Assembly (NCBI GenBank): GCA_038251405.1
Contig: JBBSBH010000004.1
Span: 1 to 64,000, forward strand
Origin: JADJLQ01 sp038251405
GTDB taxonomy: Bacteria; Bacteroidota; Bacteroidia; Chitinophagales; Saprospiraceae
Reading direction: 5' to 3'
Length of the DNA stretch: 64,000 nt
Shown: positions 35,483-44,211 of the stretch, in pieces
How positions within the stretch are numbered: the first letter of the stretch is position 1
Layout of the letters: each line of letters opens with the position of its first letter
Made by a program: the position numbers and the translations under genes
The notes under the pieces: model-generated
What the model saw: only the letters and a program-made list of their open reading frames with translations
The model's database searches: none
Told to the model about the DNA's origin: nothing

Positions 35483-36010
35483 TTATGTTTTCCTTTTTTC
35501 CAACAGTTTAGACATCTCTTCAAAGCTCTGATTTACAGCGAGTATTCTATGATCTGGCCCCAATAATATTATAGTAGGAATCTCTTTGACCCCAAATTTT
35601 TTAACTAAAGGCGATTTGAATTGATCTAACTCAAGTATATGCAATGGCCAATTGAGTTGGTCCGCAATAACTGCTTTTTTCCATGCCTCGGTACTGCTTT
35701 CAATTCCTATGCTGAGAATTTCTAATCCACTGGCATCTTTGAAGGTAGCCTTATTCCAGGCATTGTAAAATGACTTAAGACTTGAGGACTCCTTTCTGCA
35801 GGGGACGCACCATGATCCCCAAAAATCAATAAGTACATATGTTTGACTAATAGAATATAAATCAAATGGGGTCCCATCAGCTAATGTAGTAATAATAGAA
35901 GGACATTCCTGGGCAACTTTGATACCGGGTTTCATATAGAAATACCGAATCAGGTAAAAAAGGGCTATTCCAATCAATAAATAAAAAAAAGATTGATTAG
36001 ATTTATTCAT
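35483..36010 (-). CDS. TlpA-like membrane-anchored thioredoxin
   Basis: The protein has 175 residues: an N-terminal signal anchor (about 8-26, FFYLLIGIALFYLIRYFYM) and a thioredoxin/AhpC-TSA domain with the active site WCVPC in DFWGSWCVPCRKES (about 70-80) and cis-Pro region KEIPTIILLG. A TlpA/ResA-type reductase acting on periplasmic thiols, for example in cytochrome c maturation (inference). It is monocistronic, with a leaderless-type promoter 4 nt before the ATG. Confidence 0.87.
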   Translation of the reverse strand: MNKSNQSFFYLLIGIALFYLIRYFYMKPGIKVAQECPSIITTLADGTPFDLYSISQTYVLIDFWGSWCVPCRKESSSLKSFYNAWNKATFKDASGLEILSIGIESSTEAWKKAVIADQLNWPLHILELDQFKSPLVKKFGVKEIPTIILLGPDHRILAVNQSFEEMSKLLEKRKT

Positions 36011-36014
36011 TCCA

Positions 36015-36022
36015 CAAATATA
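36015..36022 (-). promoter_or_regulatory. Promoter of the TlpA-like gene, leaderless layout
   Basis: Minus-strand TATATTTG, exact TAnnTTTG, then four bases and the ATG. The transcript should start at the A of the start codon. Confidence 0.7.
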
Positions 36023-36026
36023 GATC

Positions 36027-37157
36027 TTAAACCGTGAGGTGGCTATCTTTCGCTTTGCGTTCTTCCCGTCTTCTTTTTATCACTCCAGACAACCATGTTG
36101 GGATAATAATAACTCCTGCCATTAAATAAGCATAATAGGTCAAAATCCGCCAAATCAAAGCGATAATCAAAGCGGCACTCTTGGGAACATAATCTCCTAT
36201 ATAATTTCCGAAGAAAAACTCTGCAAAACCCGCAGCACCCGGTGTAGGGCTGAACATCATGAATATAAACATGACTATTTGCCTTCCGAAGATCTTTAAT
36301 TGATCTATAAGGTCGTAAGGAATATTATCGATTAGAGCAATAATTAAGCAATTAACCAATAAAAATCTTCCAGCCCAAGCTGCTGCTGTCAGCCCAAATG
36401 ATTTTAAATGAAAATTTAAATCCTTAGTAGCCAATTCTTTTGCTGAAACAATGATATCGTCACCTAATTTATTGGCCGCAGTGTTCCACTTTTTTAAAAA
36501 AGGAAGCCTGGTCAATAGATTTAGGATGCGTTTAAATTGAAAGGGACTTATAAATAATCCATAGGCAAAAAACAATCCATAAGATAATATTATAGTGTAT
36601 AAAAAAAGTAGTGAGTATCCAATTTCACTAAAATCAGTAACGGCATGATAAGTAGGATAAATTACATTGACTCCAAACAATACTATCATAACTGGAACCG
36701 AAATAATAAAAAATAAACTATCTAAAATTACGGTATATACTATAATAGCAAGCGTTTTTGGGGCTCCGATTTTTTCTTGAGAAAGTACAAATACTGAAAC
36801 GGCAGAACCTCCAAGAGAAGAGGGCGAAATGGCTGAACAAAACTCCCAAATAACTATAAGTCTTACACATCTCCAAAATCCGATACTCTTATCTGACAGA
36901 TGAAATAACCTTATTGTATATGCTAAATGCCTTAGCAATAGAATAATGACTGCTAATAGCAACCAAAGCAATGAATGAGGGCTCCATTGAATCGATTTTA
37001 AAGCTGTAGGGTCAAAATTTTGAAATAATTTATAGGTAACTACACCTAATCCAATGAAAACGGGAAGCCAAATTTTAGAGCTTTTAAAAGATTTGAGTAC
37101 AGACCGAGTTTGCTCATCTTCCTGGTTTAATAAATCCTCCTCTTCACTTTCTTCCAT
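36027..37157 (-). CDS. Flippase-like integral membrane protein (LPG synthase TM-domain family)
   Basis: The protein has 376 residues: an acidic N-terminus (MEESEEED) and about eight membrane helices, with family motifs RHLAYTIRLFHLSDK, the SAISPSSLGGSAVSVFVLSQEK segment (about 110-130) and a C-terminal SPTPGAAGFAEFF. This matches the TIGR00374/UPF0104 flippase-like family related to the membrane part of MprF and AglD. The likely substrate is a lipid or lipid-linked sugar. The ATG at 37157 is chosen because the upstream TTG (37169) lies inside a TAnnTTTG element. It is 30 nt after rfbA. Confidence 0.85.
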   Translation of the reverse strand: MEESEEEDLLNQEDEQTRSVLKSFKSSKIWLPVFIGLGVVTYKLFQNFDPTALKSIQWSPHSLLWLLLAVIILLLRHLAYTIRLFHLSDKSIGFWRCVRLIVIWEFCSAISPSSLGGSAVSVFVLSQEKIGAPKTLAIIVYTVILDSLFFIISVPVMIVLFGVNVIYPTYHAVTDFSEIGYSLLFLYTIILSYGLFFAYGLFISPFQFKRILNLLTRLPFLKKWNTAANKLGDDIIVSAKELATKDLNFHLKSFGLTAAAWAGRFLLVNCLIIALIDNIPYDLIDQLKIFGRQIVMFIFMMFSPTPGAAGFAEFFFGNYIGDYVPKSAALIIALIWRILTYYAYLMAGVIIIPTWLSGVIKRRREERKAKDSHLTV

Positions 37158-37166
37158 TATTTTCCT

Positions 37167-37174
37167 CAAAGGTA
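37167..37174 (-). promoter_or_regulatory. Promoter of the flippase-like gene
   Basis: Minus-strand TACCTTTG, exact TAnnTTTG, 9 nt before the ATG at 37157; predicted leader about 4 nt. It lies in the 30-nt gap after rfbA. Confidence 0.6.
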
Positions 37175-37187
37175 TTGATATTTCTAT

Positions 37188-38051
37188 TTAGCCCTTGAGC
37201 AATCTTAGAAGGTATTCGCCATAGCCACTTTTAAGATATTTATGACCTAATTGAAGAAGTTCTTCTGCTCCAATAAATTTCATCTGGTAAGCTATTTCTT
37301 CAATGCATCCAATTTTTAATCCTTGTCTTTCTTCTATTACTTGTATAAACTGGCTAGCTTGCATAAGCGACTGATGGGTACCCGTATCTAACCATGCGAA
37401 GCCTCTCCCCAATGGCCTTACAAATAGTTTACCTTGTTCCATATAGTATTTGTTTACATCCGTGATTTCATATTCACCCCTGGAGCCAGGTTTTAAGTTC
37501 TTTGCAATATCAACTACCGCATTGTCGTAAAAATATAATCCTGGTACGGCAAAATTACTCTTCGGCTTAGCTGGTTTCTCTTCTATAGTCAAAGCTTTGT
37601 AATCTGCATCAAACTCCACAACTCCATATCGCTCAGGATCTGTCACCTGGTAGGCAAATACTATTCCACCTTGGGGATGCTCGCAAGTCTTTAATATGTT
37701 TCCCAGGCCAGCCCCATAAAAAATATTGTCACCCAAAATCAGGGCTGCTGCATCACTACCTATGAATTCTTCTCCTAATACAAATGCCTGGGCAAGGCCA
37801 TTGGGTTCTGGTTGTACTTTATATGAAAAATTACAACCTATTTCAGAGCCATCTTTCAATAGTTTTTCAAAATTGGGTAAATCATCTTTAGTTGAAATAA
37901 TAAGAATATCCCTAATATTGGCCATCATCAGAATGGATAAGGGATAATAGATCATGGGTTTGTCATATACAGGCATGAGCTGTTTACTTACGGCAAGGGT
38001 GAGGGGATACAATCTGGTGCCCAGGCCACCAGCTAAAATTATTCCTTTCAT
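37188..38051 (-). CDS. rfbA: Glucose-1-phosphate thymidylyltransferase
   Basis: Makes dTDP-glucose from glucose-1-phosphate and dTTP, the first step of the dTDP-rhamnose pathway. The protein has 287 residues, usual for RmlA/RfbA, with the nucleotide-binding GGLGTRLYPLT (about 8-18), KQLMPVYDKPMIYYPLS, LGDNIFYG, EEKPAKPKSNFAVPGLYFYD and the C-terminal WLDTGTHQSLMQAS. rfbB, C and D are not in the window, so the pathway must be completed elsewhere. Confidence 0.96.
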   Translation of the reverse strand: MKGIILAGGLGTRLYPLTLAVSKQLMPVYDKPMIYYPLSILMMANIRDILIISTKDDLPNFEKLLKDGSEIGCNFSYKVQPEPNGLAQAFVLGEEFIGSDAAALILGDNIFYGAGLGNILKTCEHPQGGIVFAYQVTDPERYGVVEFDADYKALTIEEKPAKPKSNFAVPGLYFYDNAVVDIAKNLKPGSRGEYEITDVNKYYMEQGKLFVRPLGRGFAWLDTGTHQSLMQASQFIQVIEERQGLKIGCIEEIAYQMKFIGAEELLQLGHKYLKSGYGEYLLRLLKG

Positions 38052-38156
38052 CAGATATTAAAATTTATTGTGTCAGAAGTAAATATGGCAAATATTATGC
38101 CTATTGTTAATAAAACCAGCATTTAAAAAGGATTCCATAAACGAGTAAATCTATAT

Positions 38157-38504
38157 CTACCTGGGGACAAAAACAAACTGTGCACCCAATTCACTCAATA
38201 CAAAAAAACAGATAAAATGATCAGGGGATTTATATGTCTTTTTAAAAGATGCTATCTTAGATTTTACTATTATTCTCTTTTGGATAAATTCTTCCAACGA
38301 AGATACATTTATATTCCAGTTACCTTTTACTTCGTGCCTTTTAATGATGGGAATTCCAGCTTGAAATGTATCCTGGTGAGCTATAAAAATTGGATGTTCA
38401 GTAACTCCTTTTTCCAATATGATATCGATCGCTTTTGATAGAGCTGTTCGATATGTTTTAAGCTCTTCTTCAAGGATCAAAAATTTTTCTGCGCTTATTT
38501 GCAT
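38157..38504 (-). CDS. Conserved hypothetical protein downstream of rlmD
   Basis: The protein has 115 residues and is soluble. An N-terminal helix (LEEELKTYRTALSKAIDIILEKGV) precedes a beta-rich part ending CFFVLSELGAQFVFVPR. No signal peptide, Cys motif or known domain is apparent. It starts 8 nt after the rlmD stop, so it should share its transcript. Function unknown. Confidence 0.68.
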   Translation of the reverse strand: MQISAEKFLILEEELKTYRTALSKAIDIILEKGVTEHPIFIAHQDTFQAGIPIIKRHEVKGNWNINVSSLEEFIQKRIIVKSKIASFKKTYKSPDHFICFFVLSELGAQFVFVPR

Positions 38505-38512
38505 ACTGATTT

Positions 38513-39913
38513 CTAAATTTTATGAAGCAAAGTTACATTCTCTATATGGGAAGTATAAGGGAACATATCTACAGGCTGGCTAATGATGTGAACATAATTA
38601 CTTGACAAAAGTTTTAAGTCCCGGGCTTGTGTTGCAGGATTGCAAGATACATATATGATTCTTGGTGCCCCGGATTCAATCAGCAAATGAATATTGTCAC
38701 CATGGAGGCCTGATCTAGGGGGATCGAGTATGATTAAATCAGGCTTGCCGTGTTCGTCCACAAATCCACTTTGTAGTAATTTTCTTACATCTCCCGTGTA
38801 AAAACTTGCGTTGGTAATATTATTCACCCGGGCATTTAATATAGCATCATCCACTGCTTCCTTCACTTCTTCAATACCTACTATTTGCCTTGCTTTTGGG
38901 GCAAGAAACAATCCTATTGTGCCAGTCCCGGCATACAAATCATATACTAATTCTGTTCCTTTCAAATCAGCGAATTCGGCTACATATCGATAAAGGAGAT
39001 CAGCTTGCCTGGTATTGGTCTGGAAAAAAGACTTAGGTCCTACTCTGCATTTTAAAGAACCTAATGATTCAGTCAGATATCCAATGCCCTGGATCAAGAT
39101 CAACTCTTGATCAAATATGGTGTCGTTATGTTTTAAATTAATCACATTGTAATAGATAATGTCGGGGAATTCTCTTCTTACAGCTTCATTTAACGATTGA
39201 ATTTGGTCTTCATTATTCTCACCGAAAACAAGTATGATCATAGCAGTCCCATCCAAAGCGGTGCGTACTATCATATTACGAAGTAAACCCGTGTGCGATT
39301 TTACATTATAAAAAGTTAATTGATGAAACAACGAATATTCACGAATGAAATTTCTAATTTTATTACTGGGTTCAGGCTGAAGATAACAATGATGTATATC
39401 TACTATTTTTTCAAAAGATCCTGGTCTATGAAATCCAACTGCATTTCTATGTGCGAACGCTCCTTCCTCCATCTCAGAAGGAAGTAACCAACGACTATTT
39501 CCAAAACTGTAATCCAATTTGTTTCTATAATATTTATCATTTTCAACTCCTTTTATTGGCCTGATGTTCAAACTTGAAAATCCTCCAATTCTAGTCAAAG
39601 CGTCGTACACATTTTTCTGCTTATACTCTAACTGTCCCGGGTAACTCATGTGCTGCCATTTGCAACCCCCGCAGGCCCCAAAATGCGAACAAAATGGGTC
39701 TTGTCTCCAAGGTGAAGGCTTGGTAATAGAAGTTGGTTTGGCATATGAAATTCGACTACGATGCTTTTTTACTTCAATATCCATTTGATCTCCTGGCACC
39801 GCATTCTGAATAAGATAGACTTTGCCCTCTACATCTTTTCCAATGCCCATCCCCTGATCCCCAATATCCACGATTTCTATATTGGATACATACTCTAGTT
39901 TTGATTTTCCCAT
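38513..39913 (-). CDS. rlmD: 23S rRNA (uracil-1939-C5)-methyltransferase
   Basis: The protein has 466 residues: an N-terminal TRAM domain (about 5-65, IVDIGDQGMGIGKDVEGKVYL), Fe-S cluster ligands CSHFGACGGC (about 74-83) with a fourth Cys in HHCYLQP, then the methyltransferase fold with YDLYAGTGTIGLF, the acidic IVGIEEVKEAV, LDPPRSG and the catalytic Cys in YVSCNPATQARDL. It could be another RumA-type uracil methyltransferase (RlmC/TrmA-like). The start is 8 nt behind a TAnnTTTG element. Confidence 0.92.
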   Translation of the reverse strand: MGKSKLEYVSNIEIVDIGDQGMGIGKDVEGKVYLIQNAVPGDQMDIEVKKHRSRISYAKPTSITKPSPWRQDPFCSHFGACGGCKWQHMSYPGQLEYKQKNVYDALTRIGGFSSLNIRPIKGVENDKYYRNKLDYSFGNSRWLLPSEMEEGAFAHRNAVGFHRPGSFEKIVDIHHCYLQPEPSNKIRNFIREYSLFHQLTFYNVKSHTGLLRNMIVRTALDGTAMIILVFGENNEDQIQSLNEAVRREFPDIIYYNVINLKHNDTIFDQELILIQGIGYLTESLGSLKCRVGPKSFFQTNTRQADLLYRYVAEFADLKGTELVYDLYAGTGTIGLFLAPKARQIVGIEEVKEAVDDAILNARVNNITNASFYTGDVRKLLQSGFVDEHGKPDLIILDPPRSGLHGDNIHLLIESGAPRIIYVSCNPATQARDLKLLSSNYVHIISQPVDMFPYTSHIENVTLLHKI

Positions 39914-39921
39914 AATACCGA

Positions 39922-39929
39922 CAAAGTTA
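39922..39929 (-). promoter_or_regulatory. rlmD promoter
   Basis: Minus-strand TAACTTTG, exact TAnnTTTG, 8 nt before the ATG at 39913; predicted leader of about 4 nt. Confidence 0.66.
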
Positions 39930-39968
39930 ATTCTTTGAAAATTTTTATTAATTAAAACGGTTTCATGA

Positions 39969-41876
39969 TTACCGGCCTGACAATATTAACTCAACCCTCC
40001 TATTGAGAGCCCTGCCTTGTTCGGTCGTGTTCTCAGCTACCGGTTGTGTATCTCCATAGCCATTATACTGCAGTCTATTCATATCTATCTCATGCCTGAC
40101 AAAGTAATCATATACTGCTTTTGCCCTTGCTATTGATAATGTCAGATTGGATTCTGCACTACCTATATTATCTGTGTGACCATTTATTTCTATAGTAAGT
40201 TGAGGATACTCTCCAAGAAAATTCAATAATCTATCCAATTCACTAAATGATTCAGATTGAAGAATGGCTGATCCCGTTTCGAAAATTACATTACTCAATC
40301 GAATAGGCTTTTCAGAAACGTAAGGCTCATTAGGGGATATTTTAGAAAGTAAAATATCATACTTTATATTAGATGTAGTGGTCGTATTAGTTTGTATTCT
40401 ATCAGAGAAAAATTCAAAATTTGCAGCACTTGCATAAACTTTATATACGTTACCTATAGGCAAAACCAGTAGAAACTCGCCGTCCATATCAGATCTGATA
40501 GTATCGGCAATACTATTCGACCACGAACTTGAAAACAATATAGAAGTATGAGGTATAGCTTCCATCGTTTTACGATCCAAGGTGCGGCCTTTTAAGAAAA
40601 TACAAGGTTGTGAAGAACCTTTTTCAGGTAAGTCAAAAGTAGAAATATTGCTTTCAAGAAGCTCATTTTTAAAGCTGATTTTCTGATCGCTAAGAAATGC
40701 GGTAGATCCATCTAATGCTACCACCATAGCTCCCTGATCTCGATAATCATTTATAGGAAATCCGAGATTTTCAGCCTCCGTCCATTCTCCATTTTCGTTC
40801 ATGGATGAAACGAAAAGGTCAAAAGAACCAAATCCTGGTTTACCATTAGACCGAAAATAAATATGCGTGCCATCCGGATGATAAAACGGAGATAGTTCAT
40901 CCCATTCTGTATTAATACGTTGACCAATATTAACAGGAAGAGACCATTTTTGATTTTGCTTGCTACTCCTCCAAATATCATATCCACCGAATCCACCCGG
41001 TCTGTCAGATGCAAAATAAATTGCTTTCCCATTTGCACTCAGACAGGGTTGGCTTTCCCAAAATTTCGAATTTACTATATAACCCATATTAACGGGCTTG
41101 CTCCATTTACCGGCACTTAATTCAGAAATATATAAATCACAACTGCCATAGCCATCTGGCATATTACAACGGGTGAATACTATGGTCTTACCATCAGCGC
41201 TGATCGTGTGGGCCCCTTCATTTTGAATTGTATTCTGAGACCAGGACAATGCTGATGACCATTCATTATTTTGTTTCCGGGTAAAAAACAAATCTTCATT
41301 ACCATTAATTCTTCGAGTAAATACAAGCGTATTCCCGGTAGCATCCAAGGATGGTAAATACTCGGGCATTTCAGTATTTATATTCTTACTCAAAAGTGTA
41401 GGATGATAGGGAACTGGATTTGAAATATGGCTAATTGAATAATTAGAAGACTCCAGAATGTGACGAGCCTGCCTACGGGTAGAGCTATCTTTTGTATTGA
41501 GATTGATGTATTCAGTAGCTGCGGTTTTAGCTTTTTCATAATCACCCACTGCCAGTGCTAACTTACTCAGGTTGTATAATAAATTTGGCTTGTCATTGCC
41601 TGCATTTTTACTTGCCGTCAGCAGGTATCCCAAGGCTTTTTGAGAATCACCTTTATCCATATAGATCTGGTACAATTGTAGATTTACTTCTTTATATCCT
41701 GGCTGTATTGCTAAAGATTCTTCCAGATAATGTACAGCTTTATCTATTCTATTCTTAGAAATTTCCTTTTTAGCTTTATTAAAATATTTTAAAGCCTTTG
41801 AAGAGACTTGTCCTTGTAGTGAACTATTGAAAATGGATAGAAAAAAAACAACAAAATAGATACTTGCCAGCTTCAT
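39969..41876 (-). CDS. PorE-like OmpA-family protein (TPR, PD40, CRD, OmpA)
   Basis: The protein has 635 residues. Signal peptide (about 1-22, ending LQGQ), TPR repeats (about 24-130), a PD40/WD40-like propeller (about 165-395, with DLFFTRK, SDRPGGFGGYDIWRSS, FGSFDLFVSS), a carboxypeptidase-regulatory-like domain (about 420-500, CIFLKGRTLDRKTMEAIPH) and an OmpA C-terminal domain (about 520-635) with intact peptidoglycan-binding residues (NGHTDNIGSAESN, LSIARAKAV, NRRVELI). This is the architecture of PorE, the T9SS component that contacts peptidoglycan. Whether it is PorE or a paralogue cannot be told from sequence alone. It lies 12 nt after a TPR gene. Confidence 0.85.
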   Translation of the reverse strand: MKLASIYFVVFFLSIFNSSLQGQVSSKALKYFNKAKKEISKNRIDKAVHYLEESLAIQPGYKEVNLQLYQIYMDKGDSQKALGYLLTASKNAGNDKPNLLYNLSKLALAVGDYEKAKTAATEYINLNTKDSSTRRQARHILESSNYSISHISNPVPYHPTLLSKNINTEMPEYLPSLDATGNTLVFTRRINGNEDLFFTRKQNNEWSSALSWSQNTIQNEGAHTISADGKTIVFTRCNMPDGYGSCDLYISELSAGKWSKPVNMGYIVNSKFWESQPCLSANGKAIYFASDRPGGFGGYDIWRSSKQNQKWSLPVNIGQRINTEWDELSPFYHPDGTHIYFRSNGKPGFGSFDLFVSSMNENGEWTEAENLGFPINDYRDQGAMVVALDGSTAFLSDQKISFKNELLESNISTFDLPEKGSSQPCIFLKGRTLDRKTMEAIPHTSILFSSSWSNSIADTIRSDMDGEFLLVLPIGNVYKVYASAANFEFFSDRIQTNTTTTSNIKYDILLSKISPNEPYVSEKPIRLSNVIFETGSAILQSESFSELDRLLNFLGEYPQLTIEINGHTDNIGSAESNLTLSIARAKAVYDYFVRHEIDMNRLQYNGYGDTQPVAENTTEQGRALNRRVELILSGR

Positions 41877-41888
41877 GGTAGCAAGATT

Positions 41889-42842
41889 TTATTTTGATTG
41901 GAGTATTTTTTGTGCTTCTTTATTTCCAAGCGTAGCGGCTTCCTTTAAATCAGACATAAATCCGTTTTTACCGGCTAATTTCTTTGCTAATCCTCGTTGT
42001 AACAAAATTTCTGACCGTGAAATTTTAGATGATTTAGACTCTTCTTCAATCGCAGATAAGGCTTGATTAAAACGCTGCGCAGCTTCATCAAATTGTTCTT
42101 GCTCCATGAGTATTTTACCATAGAGATAAGTAGCTTCGCGTTTCTTAGTCAGGTTTAAATCATTTTTATCAAAACGCCTGTCGCTGAATAATTTCAGCTC
42201 GAAAGCTGCTTCTTTATATTGTTTTAATTTATAATTCAACTCTCCCTTTTGAAATCGGGCTTGCCAATGCACCATCTGCAATGCCAAAGATTTAAGAATT
42301 GCTGATTTTAAATCTTCTAAGCCTTTTTTAACATCTTGATTATAAAGGTGTACTTGTGCTCTTCCAAAATAAGCCAGGGCATTGTTTTCATCATATTTAA
42401 TGCTTTTATTGAAGTCCGAAAGAGCATCCTTATAATTTTTTAAGGTAAAATTCACATATCCTCTTCTTTCATATGCCAGGCTATGACGCTCGTACCTGAG
42501 GATGGCGGCATTTAATGCGGCTATTGCATCATTTTCCTTTCCTTTAGTGCCAATTAATTTTTTACCACGAATATATTCTTGTACAGCAATCTTATCACTT
42601 TGAGGTTCAATCATTTTATGCCTCAGAATTTTACCGCTATCGATCAGCCATGCTCCAATAATGCCAGCAGATGAAAATTGAACAATATAATCTAACAGAT
42701 TTATAGTGTTAGAGAAGTACCGCTCGCTCGCCTGAATTACTAATCTGGGAATATCAATTACACCTTGCTCTATAATGAATATCTGTTCCGCCTTAAACAT
42801 GACTTCATTTCGATAGTATTGTTCAGCTCTGGACTGATACAT
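41889..42842 (-). CDS. TPR-repeat protein with unresolved N-terminus
   Basis: From the first ATG the protein has 317 residues, with TPR-like helices (about 100-260; for example HSLAYERRGYVNFTLKNYKDAL, NNALAYFGRAQVHLYNQ). The reading frame continues upstream without a stop for 67 more codons to 43043 and reads like real protein (PVVSGPIFYKSIFQGRLEFG), but has no ATG, GTG or TTG; two TAA codons follow at 43044-43049. Either a rare start codon is used or the gene has lost its original start. A TAnnTTTG element at 43099-43106 supports transcription from further upstream. It is 12 nt before the PorE-like gene and is probably its partner. Confidence 0.75.
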   Translation of the reverse strand: MYQSRAEQYYRNEVMFKAEQIFIIEQGVIDIPRLVIQASERYFSNTINLLDYIVQFSSAGIIGAWLIDSGKILRHKMIEPQSDKIAVQEYIRGKKLIGTKGKENDAIAALNAAILRYERHSLAYERRGYVNFTLKNYKDALSDFNKSIKYDENNALAYFGRAQVHLYNQDVKKGLEDLKSAILKSLALQMVHWQARFQKGELNYKLKQYKEAAFELKLFSDRRFDKNDLNLTKKREATYLYGKILMEQEQFDEAAQRFNQALSAIEEESKSSKISRSEILLQRGLAKKLAGKNGFMSDLKEAATLGNKEAQKILQSK

Positions 42843-43098
42843 CAGTTGTGCTTTTTCAATGTTTTTGCCTACTCCAAACTCTAGTCTACCCTGAAAAATA
42901 GATTTATAGAATATTGGCCCACTGACTACAGGAGTGATATTTTTAGATGCTTTTTTTATAACAATTTGTTTTAAATGTACAATCCCTATTTCCGGTCTTG
43001 CGATCGAATCAAATGTTATCCAATTGAATATAGATCTAAAGATTTATTAATATGGGAACAACTTACCTTATAACTGTTTGCAACTCATAAAGATACAG

Positions 43099-43106
43099 CA
43101 AAGTTA
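43099..43106 (-). promoter_or_regulatory. Promoter of the TPR/PorE-like pair
   Basis: Minus-strand TAACTTTG, exact TAnnTTTG. A six-codon frame (MSCKQL then TAA) follows at 43087, in the same frame as the TPR gene. Confidence 0.5.
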
Positions 43107-43140
43107 TGAAAATATTAAGACTATAAAGTTTAAATTCATA

Positions 43141-44169
43141 TTATTCAGCGAAAACCCGGGTACCTTCCGTACAATTTTGGCATATGTCGATCTCTTTACG
43201 TGATCTGAGCAATTGACTGCGGAAATGAAGATATTTTTCACCTTTCCAGATATCTCTAAAAGAGTTGAGTTTGAGATCGCCAAGACGATGAGTGGCATCC
43301 TTATCAAAGCAACAAGGCACTACCTGGCCATCCCAGGTGATCACACACGCATGCCACATTTTCCAGCATTGATTCAGTAATTTGTTTTTAATAGTATAAA
43401 AGCCAGCAGCTGTAAGCCGATATCGACTATATCTATCCTGTAAAGGGATTAGATCATTGCCATTTTCATAACTATATACCTGAGCCGTTTTGAGTCTCAC
43501 TTCATCTACACCAATATCGGCAGCCAATTTATATATATCAGGAATCTGGTGTTCATTAGGGCGAACTACCAGGTACTGAAAAATGATGTAGGGAAAAGTC
43601 TGATTTCGCTTTTTGCGAGCATCCACCAACCTTTTAGCGCCTTCGATCACTGTTTGCAAATTTCCTTCTTTGCGATATTGTTCATAAGTTTCTTGAGTGG
43701 TACCGTCTATTGAAATGATGATTCTGCTGAGATTTGAATCGAGTGTTTTTTGTACATTTTGCTCAGATAAAAAGTGACCATTAGTAGAAGTAACAGTATA
43801 AACACCTTTTGATTCAGCATAAGATACCATTTCTAAAAATTGTGGATGAATAAATGGCTCACCTTGAAAATAAAACATCATATTGGCCAATGTAGGACTG
43901 AGCTGATCAATCGTGTTTCTAAAAAAATCTTGTTTCAAGTTGCCTGTATCGCGGGTAAATGAACGCAAGCCACTCGGGCATTCCGGACACCTGAGATTAC
44001 AAGCGGTAGTAGGCTCAATAGAAACACTTAAGGGCTGACCCCATTGGAAGGGTCTTTTAAGCAATTTACTGAAATAATATGAACTCAGGAGCTGAAGTGC
44101 GTTGATACCCTTTTTCAATGTCAGGTGTTTTACCATTCGCGCTAAATCATTCCATTTATTGACCCTCAT
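43141..44169 (-). CDS. Radical SAM protein with SPASM domain
   Basis: The protein has 342 residues. The radical SAM [4Fe-4S] motif is CNLRCPEC (CxxxCxxC, about 58-65), followed by MMFYFQGEPFIHPQF and ISIDGTTQETYEQYRKEGN. The C-terminal SPASM region (about 275-342) has Cys clusters in CWKMWHACVITWDG, VPCCFDKDATHRLGD and ICQNC for auxiliary clusters. It resembles the enzymes that modify peptides or other small substrates; no precursor peptide gene is apparent nearby, so the substrate is unknown. It diverges from pth over a 42-nt gap with a promoter for each gene. Confidence 0.88.
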   Translation of the reverse strand: MRVNKWNDLARMVKHLTLKKGINALQLLSSYYFSKLLKRPFQWGQPLSVSIEPTTACNLRCPECPSGLRSFTRDTGNLKQDFFRNTIDQLSPTLANMMFYFQGEPFIHPQFLEMVSYAESKGVYTVTSTNGHFLSEQNVQKTLDSNLSRIIISIDGTTQETYEQYRKEGNLQTVIEGAKRLVDARKKRNQTFPYIIFQYLVVRPNEHQIPDIYKLAADIGVDEVRLKTAQVYSYENGNDLIPLQDRYSRYRLTAAGFYTIKNKLLNQCWKMWHACVITWDGQVVPCCFDKDATHRLGDLKLNSFRDIWKGEKYLHFRSQLLRSRKEIDICQNCTEGTRVFAE

Positions 44170-44176
44170 GTAACCT

Positions 44177-44184
44177 CAAAGGTA
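44177..44184 (-). promoter_or_regulatory. Promoter of the radical SAM gene, leaderless layout
   Basis: Minus-strand TACCTTTG, exact TAnnTTTG, 7 nt before the ATG at 44169. Its upstream part overlaps the pth promoter. Confidence 0.66.
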
Positions 44185-44194
44185 AGAGTATCGT

Positions 44195-44202
44195 TATTTT
44201 TG
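44195..44202 (+). promoter_or_regulatory. pth promoter
   Basis: TATTTTTG, exact TAnnTTTG, 9 nt before the ATG at 44212. The TTG at 44200, which would extend pth by four codons, is part of this element. Confidence 0.66.
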
Positions 44203-44211
44203 CAGCACTTA

